Positions 12,934-26,657 of a stretch of 64,000 nt of DNA are shown in pieces. The DNA is from Siphlonurus alternatus (lineage: Eukaryota > Arthropoda > Insecta > Ephemeroptera > Siphlonuridae). Numbering within the stretch: the stretch's first letter is position 1; each line of letters starts with the position of its first letter. The DNA lies in NCBI GenBank assembly GCA_949825025.1, contig OX463780.1:21408356-21472355 (forward strand). The letters are read 5' to 3'. Both the position numbers and the translations under genes were made by a program. The notes under the pieces were generated by a model. That model did not search any database. It saw nothing but the letters and a program-made list of their open reading frames with translations, and was not told the DNA's origin.

Positions 12934-14605
12934 AGGGGCGATCACCCCTACCTGACTGCCCTCACCCTGGCTGCGGTGATCCTTTGCTAGTAGGTGAAGG
13001 AGGCAATCATCGGTCCCCTGCTGCTGTGCTGCCTCTTTGTAGCCGTCAACATGTATCGAGCTTGCTGATGAGGGAGAGCCCTGGCGAGGAGAAGGAAAGA
13101 GCGCAGGTCATCACCCTGCGGCACCCACACAGGTAGGAACAGACAACAATAATTGGTGTGTTCCCCGGGGAAAAGAAGAGGAGGTTTGGCTCATGAGGGG
13201 GGGGGAGGAAGATATATAACTGCATGCAAAAAAATGAAGATAGTTTATATCTTCTATTAATTTAGCGACAATATCATACACATAGTTATTTACTAATATT
13301 TATCTAGTACTGTACATTATTTAAATACTTAATTGATGTATGAAATGTTTTTTAGTTTTCTTTTTTTTTCTTTAATGCATGTACATACACCTTGCTTCCA
13401 CAAAGACCTTTCATATTTCATTTATCCTGTCATTTTTATGTATTCTTATGTATTTGCCTTATTTATTGTTCATAACCTTGATGTGTTGTGAATTTCCAGT
13501 ATGGTTATAGTTGTAAATTATAAATTTTTTTTTGTATGGGGGGGGGGGGGGGGGAGGGGGGGGGGCATATAAATTTTATTCTTTATACGCCAAATTAAAA
13601 CTTAAATTTGTGCATGTTTGAGAAATAGAATTGAAACTGGCTGCCAATTTATATTTCTGTGATTCAAAAGACAGCCAAAAAATAAACCTGGTCAGGAAGA
13701 AAAGAAAAAAAAAACTTTCACAATGCAGCCAGCTGAAAGATTCAGTTTTTGTTTAATTCTTTTTTCATTTCAATATTTTCTTCTCAGTTAAACTTACGGA
13801 TTCTCCACATGAGCAATATCAGTAGCTCGGCACAGGTTGAGATTCACTTCCAGCTCACCTCACATGTTCTGCAGCATCGTGGTCCTCAAGCAGTGCATTG
13901 GAGAAACCATCGACTTTGCAACACCGTGGATGCATGGAACGTGTAGTGTGAGCTGGAGGGGAATCTCGACCTGATGTGCCGAGCTACATGGTGCATGGTG
14001 CATATGGAGAACCTGTAAGGTAAACTGTGTAGAAAAACTTGAAATGATTCAAGGATGCAACAAAAAAAAATCAGCTGACTGTATTGTGGACAGGTACATT
14101 TTTTCTTCTGACCAGGCTCATTTTTTTTTTTTTTATAAACAATTTTTTTTTATTGATTGATTGGTTGAATGATATTTTGGGACAATTGACACATTTTGGT
14201 CATATATGCCCCCAGCTTTTTTTTATGCCCCCGCACTTTTTTTGTTTCATTCATTATTATGGGGGTTGAAAATTAAAAAGTAGGCACACTCTTTAAAAAT
14301 AAGCCAAACATTTTTTATTTTCATATTGGTTTTATAGAATTTATGTTTAATTTTTGAAAAATGGTTAGCAAAACTTGCCAATAAATGTTGTCCTTGTTTG
14401 TTCATTATTTTCTTTTTTTTTTTTTCAGAAGAAGAAAGGAAGAACCTCAGCCCCAAATAATGTTCATCGTCATGAAGCAACTGTCATCTGCGACACCAGT
14501 GTGGAAGGCAACAAACTGCAAGATGAAGATTCATTCAGCTTGTTAGCCTCTTCGCTCTCTCTTCCCCCTCTCTCCCCCTTCTCAGCATGGCGCCCATGGC
14601 TATAG
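12934..14605 (+). pseudogene. Possible decayed gene for a membrane protein
   Basis: Two exon-like GC-rich blocks lie between splice-like borders. Block 1 (12934-13131) follows TTTTCAG and ends before GTAGGA; one frame gives YLTALTLAAVIL, two stops, then IIGPLLLCCLFVAVNMYR, two more stops, and a basic RRRKER tail, suggesting two membrane segments. Block 2 (about 14429-14605) follows a pyrimidine tract and CAG and gives a hydrophilic end containing SAPNNVHRHEATVICDTSVE before a stop. Between them (13799-14012) lies a hairpin-forming segment. The four stops argue against a working gene. The family was not recognised; an unrelated non-coding transcript is the alternative. Confidence 0.35.
13799..14012. 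repeat. Inverted repeat between the exon-like blocks
   Basis: GGATTCTCCACATGAGCAAT on the left and ATATGGAGAACC on the right are imperfectly complementary, as are the inner CTCGGCACAGGTTGAGATTC and its partner near 13960. The unpaired middle is GC-richer than the surroundings. It may be a diverged foldback element. Confidence 0.5.
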
Positions 14606-15659
14606 AGATATGTATGTATATATACATATATATCACAAATTCCTGTTGTATATGTTTTTGTTCCTTGCAATATGTATATTCCTATATAATTACATTAATT
14701 TTATATTTTTATACATTAATTTACGGAAGAAAAAATAAAATTATTTCCAAACTTTTTCTACGCAATTTCATTATACATATAGAATACATATATATAGTAT
14801 ATAGATACTAGATAGTTTGTATATATATACACCTGTGTTAGGTTATAATGTCCTATATCAACAGAATTAATGCAGTAAATGTCATTTATCAAAAATTTAA
14901 TTCCATGGAACTTGCAGCTATATACATGATATAGAATAAAGTCATTTCAGTGCCTTATTTTTATTATTACGTATATACATAGCTAGATAATTTCATGGAA
15001 ATATTGCATAATTAAATTAATGTATTAATTAAATATAGGCTGTATCTGCCTATTCTATAATATAAAAATATAATAAAATTTATTTTGCAAAAATTTAATT
15101 TCGTATACGTTTAATTGTCATTCTATATATTATTATTATGCATGTCATTAAGGGTATAATAAAAGGTAACTTGCCAAATGTTAAAAATATCTAAATGTAC
15201 AGCATGAAGAAAATAAGAAGGAGATAAATCATCAGCAACGCCAATGCGTCGACGAATGTAATCGCTACAGCGCCATGCGGCAAATCTGGAACTATTTTAG
15301 GCTCTAGCGGCGTTGTCATCCGCTTCGCTGTGTCTCTTAACAAAAAAATTAACCACGCTTAAACTGTTGGTCCTAAAATTCTTAAAAAAATACTAGTTTA
15401 TAAACAAATTCTTCATTTATTAGAAATTCAAGTGCATTTCGTTCTAAAATGAATATTGCCTGCGATATTTGCCTCCAAATATGACAATGTTATTCTTACG
15501 AGGAGTCGAGCCTAAATTAGTTCCGAAAAGCGCCACGGCCGTTACACTTTTGCCGCAACCGACACAACGTTAATACCAGCTTGTTTGGGTTCCTTCCTTT
15601 TTCTTTCATGATGTACAGTACCTATATTTATCAGGCCGGTATCGACTATATCGAGCTAG
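14606..15659. other. No gene recognised
   Basis: AT-rich region. A GC-richer patch near 15230-15320 and 15500-15570 has no frame or splice pattern that I recognise. Confidence 0.4.
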
Positions 15660-15718
15660 TTTTTAAGTTAAGATTTTGTATATCTGATATTTTAGCTACT
15701 GATGGGGAATGTAGAGAA

Positions 15719-15757
<39 letters not shown>

Positions 15758-15793
15758 TATAAAATTGTCATGTCAGGGATTTTTTTTTACAAG
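15660..15793. mobile_element. Half copy of MITE family C, expanded by an AT repeat
   Basis: GATATTTTAGCTACTGATGG followed by GGGATTTTTTTTTAC matches the right arm of the family C palindromes (for example 28279-28357). An AT microsatellite at 15721-15754 replaces part of the arm. It ends against the 5S-derived SINE. Confidence 0.6.
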
Positions 15794-16263
15794 GATATAC
15801 ACCCCTCTAAGAGCTTAAACAGCTCGCGGCGGGGGGTACAGGGTAGGGATAAGGTAGGGAACGGATAGTGCGGCCATGCACGGCCTGCATGCTTACGCGT
15901 CCCAGCATTCGCTGAGGTGAGACTGAGGGAACCGTGGAAAACCTCAGTCAGTACGGACACCTCTACTTTTTCTCAATGGACCATGCAAAGCGATGTCCTG
16001 CAATTATGGGAACCACACACAATTAAGTGCATCACGACTGCACTGGGTGCCATGGAAAGCGAGACGAATTTACCCCATGCAGGGATGAAGGGAGCAGCGT
16101 ATTTAATTTTTACTTGAAACGGTCACCCATCCAAGTACTAACCACGCTCGACGTAGCCTGACTTCCGTGATTTAACGAGAACCGATCAATATATGCATGA
16201 TAGCTACAAGGAAAATGAGATGTTAACATCTCATTTTCCTTGATAGCTAGCTGCGCCGCCACG
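15790..16263 (-). mobile_element. 5S rRNA-derived SINE (SINE3-like), copy 2
   Basis: On the minus strand about 16186-16112 reads like 5S rRNA: ATCACGGAAGTCAGGCTACG, then GGTTAGTACTTGGATGGG and GTGACCG. TTAGTACTTGGATGGGTGACCG is the nearly invariant part of animal 5S rRNA. The body then matches copy 1 down to its end near CTCTTAGAGG. The copy is uninterrupted except for a 45-bp perfect hairpin at 16203-16247 near its 5' end. Confidence 0.78.
16203..16247. repeat. Short perfect palindrome in the SINE
   Basis: CAAGGAAAATGAGATGTT is followed directly by its exact complement. It is flanked by TAGCTA on both sides, so it looks like a small insertion into the SINE head. Confidence 0.8.
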
Positions 16264-16870
16264 CTCGACCTATATTACAGCTATATATATATAGCTAGTG
16301 TATATATATAGTATATTCACAAATAACGTACTAACATATATAGACTTAATTACACTACTCATGGTACACATGCAATATGGTACATAAAATTATATATGTG
16401 TGTGCATGGCATAATATATATATAATTATATTACATTAAATTTCATTGTATTATAATTTTACAAGAGATTTCCGTCTACGTATCAATGGACCAATAAAGC
16501 TGAAACATTGGAAAAATCACTAATTAAAAAAATAAATAATGCTAATTCGAATCCTTCGATCGTTCTACCATTAACTTATTATTTCTTATCTAAACGTTGT
16601 ATACGTATATACGGGTCAGGGTTAATTTCCTATAGCTGAAGCTGTATCAAAAATCAATTTGAAGCTTCGGCGCTGAAAAAAATTTAGCCAATGAGAGCGA
16701 TGAGAGCATGGGGGTGATGACGTCACACAACGCATGCAACCTATGAAATTGAGCCATGCGCTTTCCATAAGGAAGTAAGCGTGTCGCCCCCCCCTGTCTT
16801 TTATCAACTTAATTTTCTAATTTACTTTTCTCATGATTCGAGGCATAGTTGTATCATGATTTCGAGCAAG

Positions 16871-17079
16871 GTTCCTTTATACAGGTTAAGACACGCACGC
16901 ATTTCGTGCGTCAATTTCATTAAATTTTCAGGCCTTATTGTACCGCGAAATTTCAAAAATAGCATTGCATGATGGGCGCATTCAAAGTTTCGCGGCACGA
17001 TGTGGCCAAAAATACTTGAACGTGATTGGCTAACCCTTTAACATTGGTCTTATCGGTGGCTTAACCTGTATAAAGGAAC
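16871..17079. mobile_element. MITE with 20-bp inverted ends
   Basis: Ends GTTCCTTTATACAGGTTAAG at 16871 and the exact complement at 17060-17079, about 209 bp in all. The interior is mostly unpaired. It lies upstream of SAMD8. Confidence 0.65.
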
Positions 17080-17520
17080 GTTGATTTCGAGGACTTTTCT
17101 CCTATACATGCGCAGTGGTGTAAATTGCGCATCACAGTACAGGAAAGATAGTAGCCAAACTCCCATACCTGCGCTACGGGGGAGCTGAAGTCAATTTTTG
17201 ACACTTTTTGAATATTGGGTTAAGAGCTTACTTTTTTTTTTGTAAAAAATACTAGATTTTTTTTCTAATATTTTAGTGAAAGTTCCACTGTGCTAGCTTT
17301 AATAATTTCCGAGTTAGAGCAGATTATAGTTGATTCTCCTATACCATAACATTGCAGGATGCCCCATTTGGTCGTGCCCCTTTCCTATGAATTTAACATT
17401 GCGGCGGACAAACATGCCGTTGACGCGAGCAGTTTTCGACTTCGATTCTAACATACGACTTTCTCTACTATCTTCTCTATACTGTGTTGCGCACGATCGC
17501 GCAGCACATTGACCTTGCGC

Positions 17521-17745
17521 AGGGCTAACGGCTAATCCTCTATTGAACCGGGTAAAGTCACTCACGACCGTTACAAAAAAAATTGGATTGTTGAAATTTG
17601 TAAACAACACGCAAATAACCCCTTTTTAACCAATAGGAAGGCGTTTCAGCAAAAAGGGCTATGTCTAAGCCAATCAGAATTCAGAATTTGGTCTCCATAA
17701 GCCGGAAGGGAGTGACTATACCCCCTTCAATAGAGGATTAGCCCT
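17521..17745. mobile_element. MITE with 10-bp target-site duplication (Mutator-like?)
   Basis: The ends pair GGCTAATCCTCTATTGAACC with GTTCAATAGAGGATTAGCC near 17726-17743. GACCTTGCGC is repeated exactly on both sides (17511-17520, 17746-17755). A 10-bp duplication is within the Mutator-like range; the superfamily is inference. It lies about 190 bp upstream of the SAMD8 start codon. The left half of another copy is at 41334-41430. Confidence 0.75.
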
Positions 17746-17937
17746 GACCTTGCGCGCTGTCACAAGCACTGGTCAAACAGCTGTAAAAAGAGCCATGAGC
17801 CTGTATGCTGTGTATGACGTGTGTTTCAAAGGGTAAACATTGAGACCTTGAAAGAAATGTCTTTATTTCCTATAAATTGACAAATCGTTGATAAACTCTG
17901 TGCCTCGCAGAAAGTAGGGTAATCAATTTGGTGCTCA

Positions 17938-18588
17938 ATGGAGACGATTACGCCCGTTCTTGACTGGTCTGTGGAGCAAGTTAGGTTATGGCTTGCCGAA
18001 CATGGCTATGACCCAGAGGTGACTGAACTACTATGTACCAAACATCGTATAGATGGAAAGGCGCTTCTAACTTTAACAGAAAATGATTTCCGCACACCAC
18101 CAGTAAACATGCAAGTAAGGGAAAATTATATTTAACATTCTTGTAGCCTATACTGTAGGCTTTGGCAGATTGCCAAATACAGTACACTGTACAGTATATA
18201 TTTTATTCATACTCTGTATAATTAACTCCGGGTCATTGTATGCTTACAGTGTTTATCAAAGTCTTCTGCTCGTTGTTGGTAAACAAAAGCATTGTTATAA
18301 TTGTGTAATGTCTGATGTCGCGTGAAAGGAAAAACATGGGACGGTTGTAACATGATTTAATTACATGTTATGCATAACTTATGGAAATTTTTCTTAATTA
18401 AGAAGTTGAAACGGTTACCTATAATAGCGCCAACAATGCCATTACATTCTCTGCTCTGGTGACAAAATTAGGCACTACCGTCGTCCCATGTTTAACAATG
18501 AAAAAGGCTTCATGTGACAGACATTATAAACAATGGTTTGTTACAACCGTTGCAAGTAGAAGACTTTGGTGTTTAGAGTACATTATGC

Positions 18589-18652
<64 letters not shown>

Positions 18653-21600
18653 ACTGTATATATATAATAAAATTAATGCGGCAAATGTGGCTACGCCACG
18701 GTGGCTTGCAAAGGGTTTGCTTGTCTCAAAACCCTCTTAAACAACTCATAACTCTCCGCTTCAACAACTTCTGCCTTCAGCAAATTCCACTCTCTTACAG
18801 TCCTGTTAATGAAGGAATATTTTCCCACGTCACTTCTACTGCCGACAAAATCCAACTTCCAACTGTGATCACTCCTTCCAATGTAAACACCTCTCTTAAT
18901 ACGAGAGCTCAACTCCCTCCAACCCTCACTATTTCTTGTTATTTTATACATAACACCAAGTCTACAATTTCTCCTTCTCTCCTCCAGCAACTCCCACCCC
19001 AACTTATCAATCATCGCAGTTACACTCTCAAACTCTTTTCTGACCTCCTTTCCATCTCCCACCAACTTCCATCTTCCCATACGCCCCATAACTCTTCTCG
19101 CTGCTCTTCTCTGCACCTTCTCCAACTCCTTCACCCCAACATTCCTGTATGGATCCCAAACACTGCATCCATACTCAAGCATCGGTCTCACCATGGCTCT
19201 ATAAGCGCTATCTCTCACGAACATACTACGTAGCTCCCTTCAGATTTCTTTCAACAAACTCCAAGAACTTTCTACTCTTAGAAGTAACATACTTAATATG
19301 TTCATTCCACATCAATTTTCTGTGCAACACCACACCCAAATACTTATACTTCTCAACTTCTTTCAAAACTTCACCCCCCAATATATACTGCAACATACTC
19401 CTTGTCCTTTTCCTGCCAAACACAACCACACAACACTTCGCCACATTCAACTTCATTCTATTATCATCAACACACCCTTGCAAAATATCAAGATCCTGCT
19501 GAAGTTTAACAACGTCATCGTCACTTTCCACCTTCCTGTACACAACACTGTCATCTGCAAACAGTCTCACCTTCGACTTCACTCCTCTTGGCAAATCCTC
19601 TATATAAATCAGAAATAATAAAGGACCCAAGACACTGCCCTGGGGAACCCCTGACGATACTCAACATGGTCTGAAAACGCAGCTCCAACCCTAACTCTCT
19701 GCACCCTATCCCTTAGAAAATCCTCAATCAGCGACACCAACGCCTCATCTCCAACGCAGTGCCGAACCTTATTTACCAACTCCCTATGAGGCACCTTATC
19801 AAAAGCTTTTTCAAAATCCAAAAAAATCGCATGCATCTCTCCCCCAGCATCCAACACATCAGACAACTCCTGCACTAACCCAGCTAACTGTGTTTCACAA
19901 GAAAAATGCTTACGAAAACCATGCTGCTGTCCTCCAAAGAAACTTGATTCCTCCAACTCCTGCATGACAAATTTCACTACAACCTTCTCCAACACCTTTG
20001 ACACCACTGAGGTCAAACTAACTGGCCTATAATTCTTGGCATCACATTTCGAACCTCCCTTATGTATTGGAATAACCCAAGCCTCCCGCCAACTATCAGG
20101 TATCTTACCTGCTGCTAAGATGACCCTAAATAAATGAACCAGATACCTGCAATGTAAACCAACATTTAATTTCAAAAATGAACATCTAAACCAACCAACG
20201 GTCAGCGGGGTAGAGCAACGGTCTAAACCTCTACCTGTCCGACTAGAATCAATGCCCACTGTTTCAAGTCCTGCGCACTGCGAAGCCCGCGAAACAAAAT
20301 CGTAGTCCACCCCATTTGCTATATAGCATTGTAAAATTCAAATTAAATCCAATAGAAATAAATTTTTCTTGATATTTTCACACCCCAGACATAATTTCTA
20401 AACCCCTTAATAATATCTTGCTGTGTGTAAAGTTTCAAAATTTTAGAATCACTCCTTCCATGGAAATTTCGGGGGGAAATTAGCATGTAACTCAATGGGA
20501 AATTGAAAATCTAGCACTACTATTTCAAAAAACAATCGAGATCGATATTATAATGCGCAGGCCTTGATGCAGTGGGCATTGCTAGAATTCATGTATACGG
20601 TACTGTATTCATGCCTTGTATGTTACTTAATTCTGGCTTGTCTATGTAAGCATACATACTGTATGCATATACTGTATTATAGTTTTCGGGAGATAAGCAT
20701 ATTATACATACAGTATACATAAGTACTGTCCACCCTTTTGTCGCTTCATGCACGGTATGATATAAAATATGTATCATACACACATCTTTATATACCGTAA
20801 TGATGTAAATATAAAGACAAATTTATTAAGTCCTCCGTCATGACATGCATGCCCCCGATGGAATATGGTATCGAAGGAACTATAAAAAATGCAGATTTGT
20901 TTACATGATATCGGCAATGATATATGTGTATTGATCGAATTTGAGGAGTGAAGGTCAGTTGCTATGCCTGTTTTCATCACTCGTGCCTAGATGCCAAACA
21001 TTGTTTATGATGTCACCCATAAGGCCTGTGTATACATAGGCATTTTATATGGTACCGCTGGTACACATGTATCCACACTGTGTACCTATTTCACTATTTT
21101 CTACACAATTCTATACATATTTTTTTCTCTAAAAAATATTGAAAACAATAAATCATTCCACACTAATTAAGTTAAAACAAATCTTAATCAATCAAGAGTT
21201 TTATTCCTTGAAATCATATCTAATATTCAAATTAAGGAAAATAAACCATTTAGGTTGTGATAATCTTATTAAAAGAAAAGGATAGGAATAACCAGCAAGG
21301 CCTTACCGATCGAAAGAGTCACAGCAGGTGGAAATTCTTGTGGTCACAGAGGTTCACTCGAAAGTTTTTACATTTTTGAAATGTTTCGCATCGTGGAGAT
21401 GCTTCTTCAGTCACAAGAAGAAGTAGAATGATTTGACTGTTGGCTTGCTGGCTGGTATGTGAGGGGAAGGAGGGGAGACAGGAGAGGGGAGATGTGGAAT
21501 GAGTTGGTATGATATTTACAAAGGAGTGAAGGGGAATGATATTTACAAGGGAGGGAAATTTGAATTGAGTTATCTGAGGTTTAGCCCAGGCTTCTCCTCT

Positions 21601-24600
21601 ATTTGCCTGGATTTCAGTACATTTTGATAAGCTAATTCCCACTGACGCAAAGTTGGATAATTGACGAATCCTGGTAATGTTTTAATTGTTTTTACTGTGA
21701 AGCATTTATTGAGGTCGTTAGTGTCATGTGAGGCCGCATGATCAGACACAGGCTTGCTCACGTAATGATGTCGTACATCAGACCTGTGTCCACTCATGCG
21801 GTCTCGAGTAGCCTGTGAAGTGAGTCCTATGTAAAAAGCATTACATTGTTTCTCCTGGTTTGTGTTTTGGTCTCTTATTTTCTGTTTACATTCTAACATG
21901 TATATTGCATTTTTTGATGTGCATGTGTTGTGATTTTTGATAGGGTAGGTAACGTTCGTTACTGGACTTTTAAATGTTTGGCAGGCTATATGTATTTCAC
22001 ATGTTTGGCATTTTCTTCCTCTTTTTACATAGGACTCACTTCACAGGCTACTCGAGACCGCATGAGTGGACACAGGTCTGATGTACGACATCATTACGTG
22101 AGCAAGCCTGTGTCTGATCATGCGGCCTCACATGACACTAACGACCTCAATAAATGCTTCACAGTAAAAACAATTAAAACATTACCAGGATTCGTCAATT
22201 ATCCAACTTTGCGTCAGTGGGAATTAGCTTATCAAAATGTACTGAAATCCAGGCAAATAGAGGAGAAGCCTGGACTAAACCTCAGATAACTCAATTCAAA
22301 TTTCCCTCCCTTGTAAATATCATTCCCCTTCACTCCTTTGTAAATATCATACCAACTCATTCCACACCTCCCCTCGCCTGTCTCCCCTCCCTCCCCTCAC
22401 ATACCAGCCAGCAAGCCAACAGTCAAATCATTCTACTTCTTCTTGTGACTGAAGAAGCATCTCCACGATGCGAAACGTTTCAAAAATGTAAAAACTTTCG
22501 AGTGAACCTCTGTGACCACAAGAATTTCCACCTGCTGTGACTCTTTCGATCGGTAAGGCCTTGCTGGTTATTCCTATCCTTTTCTTTTAATAAGGAAATC
22601 ATATCTAAGTAATAAAATTCCTAACAATGTAAGGGGGCTTTTTCAGCTTTTTGTGTCTTAATTTGTATGAATTGCATGTTAAAATTAGTGCTATCTTGTG
22701 ATTTATATTTCATTGATATTGTGTGTCATGTTTTAATGTTTGTTTTGTCCGTCTAATTTTTAATTCGGGATTTAATTATGATGTAAACCTATGTACAACC
22801 TAAAAGTTCAAATGAATAAAATAAATATATGCTTATGTACATCAGTAATAGTATTTACATAATATAATAATTTTATATTATGACTTTTGACACACTAAAA
22901 CATGGTCAATTTCATAATTAACTTTTGCCCATCCTTTATTTTAACAAAAATCTCATTGGTTTATTAATTTACATGCAAAAATACTATCTTACCATTCCAC
23001 TAAATTCATACTGTACTGTACATGTTATTATTATTACTGTTTTTTTTTAAAAGTTTTAGTACAGCACTTCACATTTTAATTTACAGGTTCTTGGTGACAT
23101 CAAGCGACTAGCATCAGACTTGAGACTGCTACAACAGAAAAACCATGCCTCATTGATGCAACTTGGACTGTATGTTGTGCCAGCGGGATTAGCAGGCCTG
23201 CGTAGCCGATCCCTTGATGCTTGTCAAGATTTTGCAAGTGACTTGGATGAGAATGATGAAAAGCTATCAGAGGCATCGGAGAAGATTCATGTTCCAAAAG
23301 ACGGTAGAGCAATTCACCTGCCCCGGGAACTTTGGAAGACTGTGCTCAGCATGGGTTACCTGTTTGTTGTGACTTGGATCACAGCATTTGTCATGGTCAT
23401 TGTGCACGACAGAGTTCCAGATATGAAAAAGTATCCACCTCTTCCAGACATCTTCCTAGATAATGTCCCTCATATTTCTTGGGCCTTCCACATGTGTGAA
23501 GTTACAGGGTCACTTCTGATGATCATATGGTTGGCAGTTCTCATCATGCACAAGCATAGGTAAGCTACATTGCAATATTAAATATAAATGCCTTGAAAAT
23601 TAGGTAGGGGTTGAGAAAAAATTGTGGGGACTGGCTATTGTATAATGGAGTATCGACCTCATTTTTTTTTTTTTTTTTTGTTTTTTTTTGCAGAAATGGA
23701 TAGAGAGTGAAAAGTTATTCTATCCTGATTTTATTTTTCAGATTTTTTAGAGCCCGGGAACTATTTTTAAAAAATTATTGAAAGTAATTTTTGTGAAGTC
23801 ACGAAACGCCGCTCCTCAAGAAAAAGATAAGACTTGCCGCCGCGTGACGTCACAAAAAGGACTTTCAATAATTTTTTAAAAATACTTCCCGGGCTCTAAA
23901 AAGTCTGAAAAAAATCAGGGTAGCATAACTTTTTACCCTCTATCCATATCTGCAATAAACAATTTTGAGGTCGATACTCCATCTGGTCTCATATGATACA
24001 TGATGGTTGTTAAAAATAAGCAACTCAGAATGTGACACAAATTTTGTTTCTCCCTCATGCAATCCAAATTAGAAATAAGGCTTCCCTCCCACCCCCTTCT
24101 CTTCCCTTCCTTCCCTAGACCCTGCTTAAAAATCTATCCTGATAGAAATGTATTTAAAAGTTCAGAATGTTCAATTATTTAATTTCTTTACTATATTACT
24201 GTAGTTGATATTTTGCAACTATGTGGAAAAAAAAAACATGTTGAACACTCAATTAAGTTGCAAATAAAGCAGCAAAAATTGTTACATGCATTTCTATTTC
24301 TTAAACAGGAAAAAGGACATCCTTGTTTCAACCTTGCACTTGCAGTGAACATAAAAACATGCTTGTGACGTAAGGTGTTTCCTTTCCAGATTCATCTTAC
24401 TTCGTCGGTTCTTTGCGCTCAGTGGGACGGTGTTCCTGCTGCGCTGTGTCACCATGCTCATCACTTCCCTCTCCGTACCAGGCACACACCTCCAGTGCAA
24501 CCCGCGGGTATGGGAGGATCTCACAAAAAGATAGGAAACTATAACTTTCAATATTAATGTGCTGTCGCCTCTGTGATGTTGCTTTGTTATGGCACCTAGA

Positions 24601-26609
24601 TGATAATTATAGCTGCACTACCACACCAGATACACAACACTAAAATAATAATTTAAAACCTCAGAATATACAATATTGCAGAACATTTAAATATTCTTAA
24701 TTATATATATATTTTTTTTTGCATCAAAATGAAGTGGATTACTTTTGCCGTTAAATCTATTTTCATCAGATTACTACAAAAATATGCATGAACTTCTGAG
24801 ATAAAAATAACAGTTTCATTTTGATAATAAAAACAAGTATCAAGAAATTTAATGCAGATTTGACCTATTGTTGTTATCTCTTCTCCTTTACTTATTTTGT
24901 ATTTATTTTATGTATATTTTAAACTGCACTGACAGGAGGTATTGTGACTCCGTAAACTTGTTTTTAATTCAGAATAGTCAGAGTACATTAATCTTCAAAT
25001 TTTTCATAACTTTAAGCATTTGTAAAAAAAAAAAAAAAAAAAAAAATACAAAAATACAAAAATAATATTTACTTTTGATTCTTTTTCTGATTTTGAATCA
25101 AGAATTTTTAGTTTTCCAAAAAGTACGTAAAATATTTCTTTAAAGTGAAATATTGCATTTTGTTTTTTGAAGATTTTATTTTCTAAAAATAGTTTAACCT
25201 GCCCTCTGTTGAGAAATGAAAACCAAAAAATTTCATCTAAAATAGCTTCTAGACAAAAAATTCCCAAAGTTGGTGTTTCGGAGGAAGTTAACATGCATCC
25301 TTATGGTACAGAAAACAGCTTTTTTACTCCGACTTGTGTGAAGAATGGTACAAATTAAAAAGTAACTATGTAATGTATGATGAATTCTGTAATGGATAAA
25401 AAAAAAAATACAGAATTATAAAGATTTTTACTTTTTTAAACGACTCTTTAATTTTTTTTATTTGAAAATCCTTTAGAGAATTCATCATAGATTACACAGG
25501 TATTTTTTAATTGGTACCATTCTTCACACAAAGTTTTAGTTTTTTCTGTATCATAAGGATGCATGTTATTATTATTATTATTTTTTTTTTTTTTTAGATA
25601 GGACGGTGAAAGTTCTCAAAATCATTGACTTGAAGCCTCTATAATTTCTATAGTGTTAAAATAATAATAATTTTGCAGTATTAATTTTGTGTTCTTGTCC
25701 CCTTAAACTAGTCTGAGCCTGGGTTTGCTTACATCTTTATGCCTGTGGCTGTACTTTAATAACTGTATTACTGCATGTATGACACACCACCAGGCATGTG
25801 ATTGCCAGATGTTCTGTTCTGAGTTGTCTTGAAATCAAAGGTCAACCTTGATAAAATGCACTGTCAATGAAACTGTATCTTTATAGTTTATAGTTATACA
25901 ATGTGTGTGATGATAGAAGCTTTAGTGTTAACTTTCATACAATCAAATTATACAGTATATGCACACCCCATAATTAGCAGTTAACATAAAACACAGTTAT
26001 GTTTGGCCTTATCTCTACACCCTTCAATTAATCACACCAAATTATAATACCAATACAATTTTAACTAGATTGCTTAAAGGAGGGGAACCGCTTCAGCTTT
26101 TATATTTTTATTGCTTTATAAATAATGTCAAACTTACTTGTGCACCAAAAAAATAGTCACCACCCTCAGCCTTCTACCAGTTCAGCAGTTGACATTCAAA
26201 AAGCGTGCCAAAGAAAATTGGCGCTTATGACGTCAAGCGCCATGATAGGTCAAGTGCAACCAATCGTTGATCTTGACGTCATAAGCCCCAATTTTCTTTG
26301 GCACGCTTTTTGAATTTCAACTGGTGGAAGGCGGTGGGTGGTGACTATTTGTTTGGTGCACAAGTAAGTTTGACATTATTTATAAAACGTTAAAAATATA
26401 AAAGTTGAAGCGGTTCCTCTCTTTTAATTTGTATTAATTCATATAATATATAATGACCATTCAATATTGACAAGGTGACAACAAATTATAATTATATAAG
26501 AAAGCACCTAACCAAGCGTCATTAGGTCATTTATAGAAAAGAAAAAGGCTCTCTACATCTTTCTAAATGCATTTTAAATTTCAATGTGTACTTAAAACAC
26601 AGAGCATTT

Positions 26610-26657
<48 letters not shown>

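Noticed and set aside
13069..13090. CTGATGAGGGAG as another hammerhead
   Set aside because: No GAAA follows a complementary stem II and no stem I partner exists; a chance core match.
18676..19618. Long plus-strand frames opposite the LINE
   Set aside because: They are antisense shadows of the reverse transcriptase, rich in Ser, Thr and Pro, with no family match.
20175..20300. Functional tRNA gene
   Set aside because: Box-like motifs occur but no cloverleaf, anticodon arm or terminator can be assembled; kept only as a weak SINE candidate.
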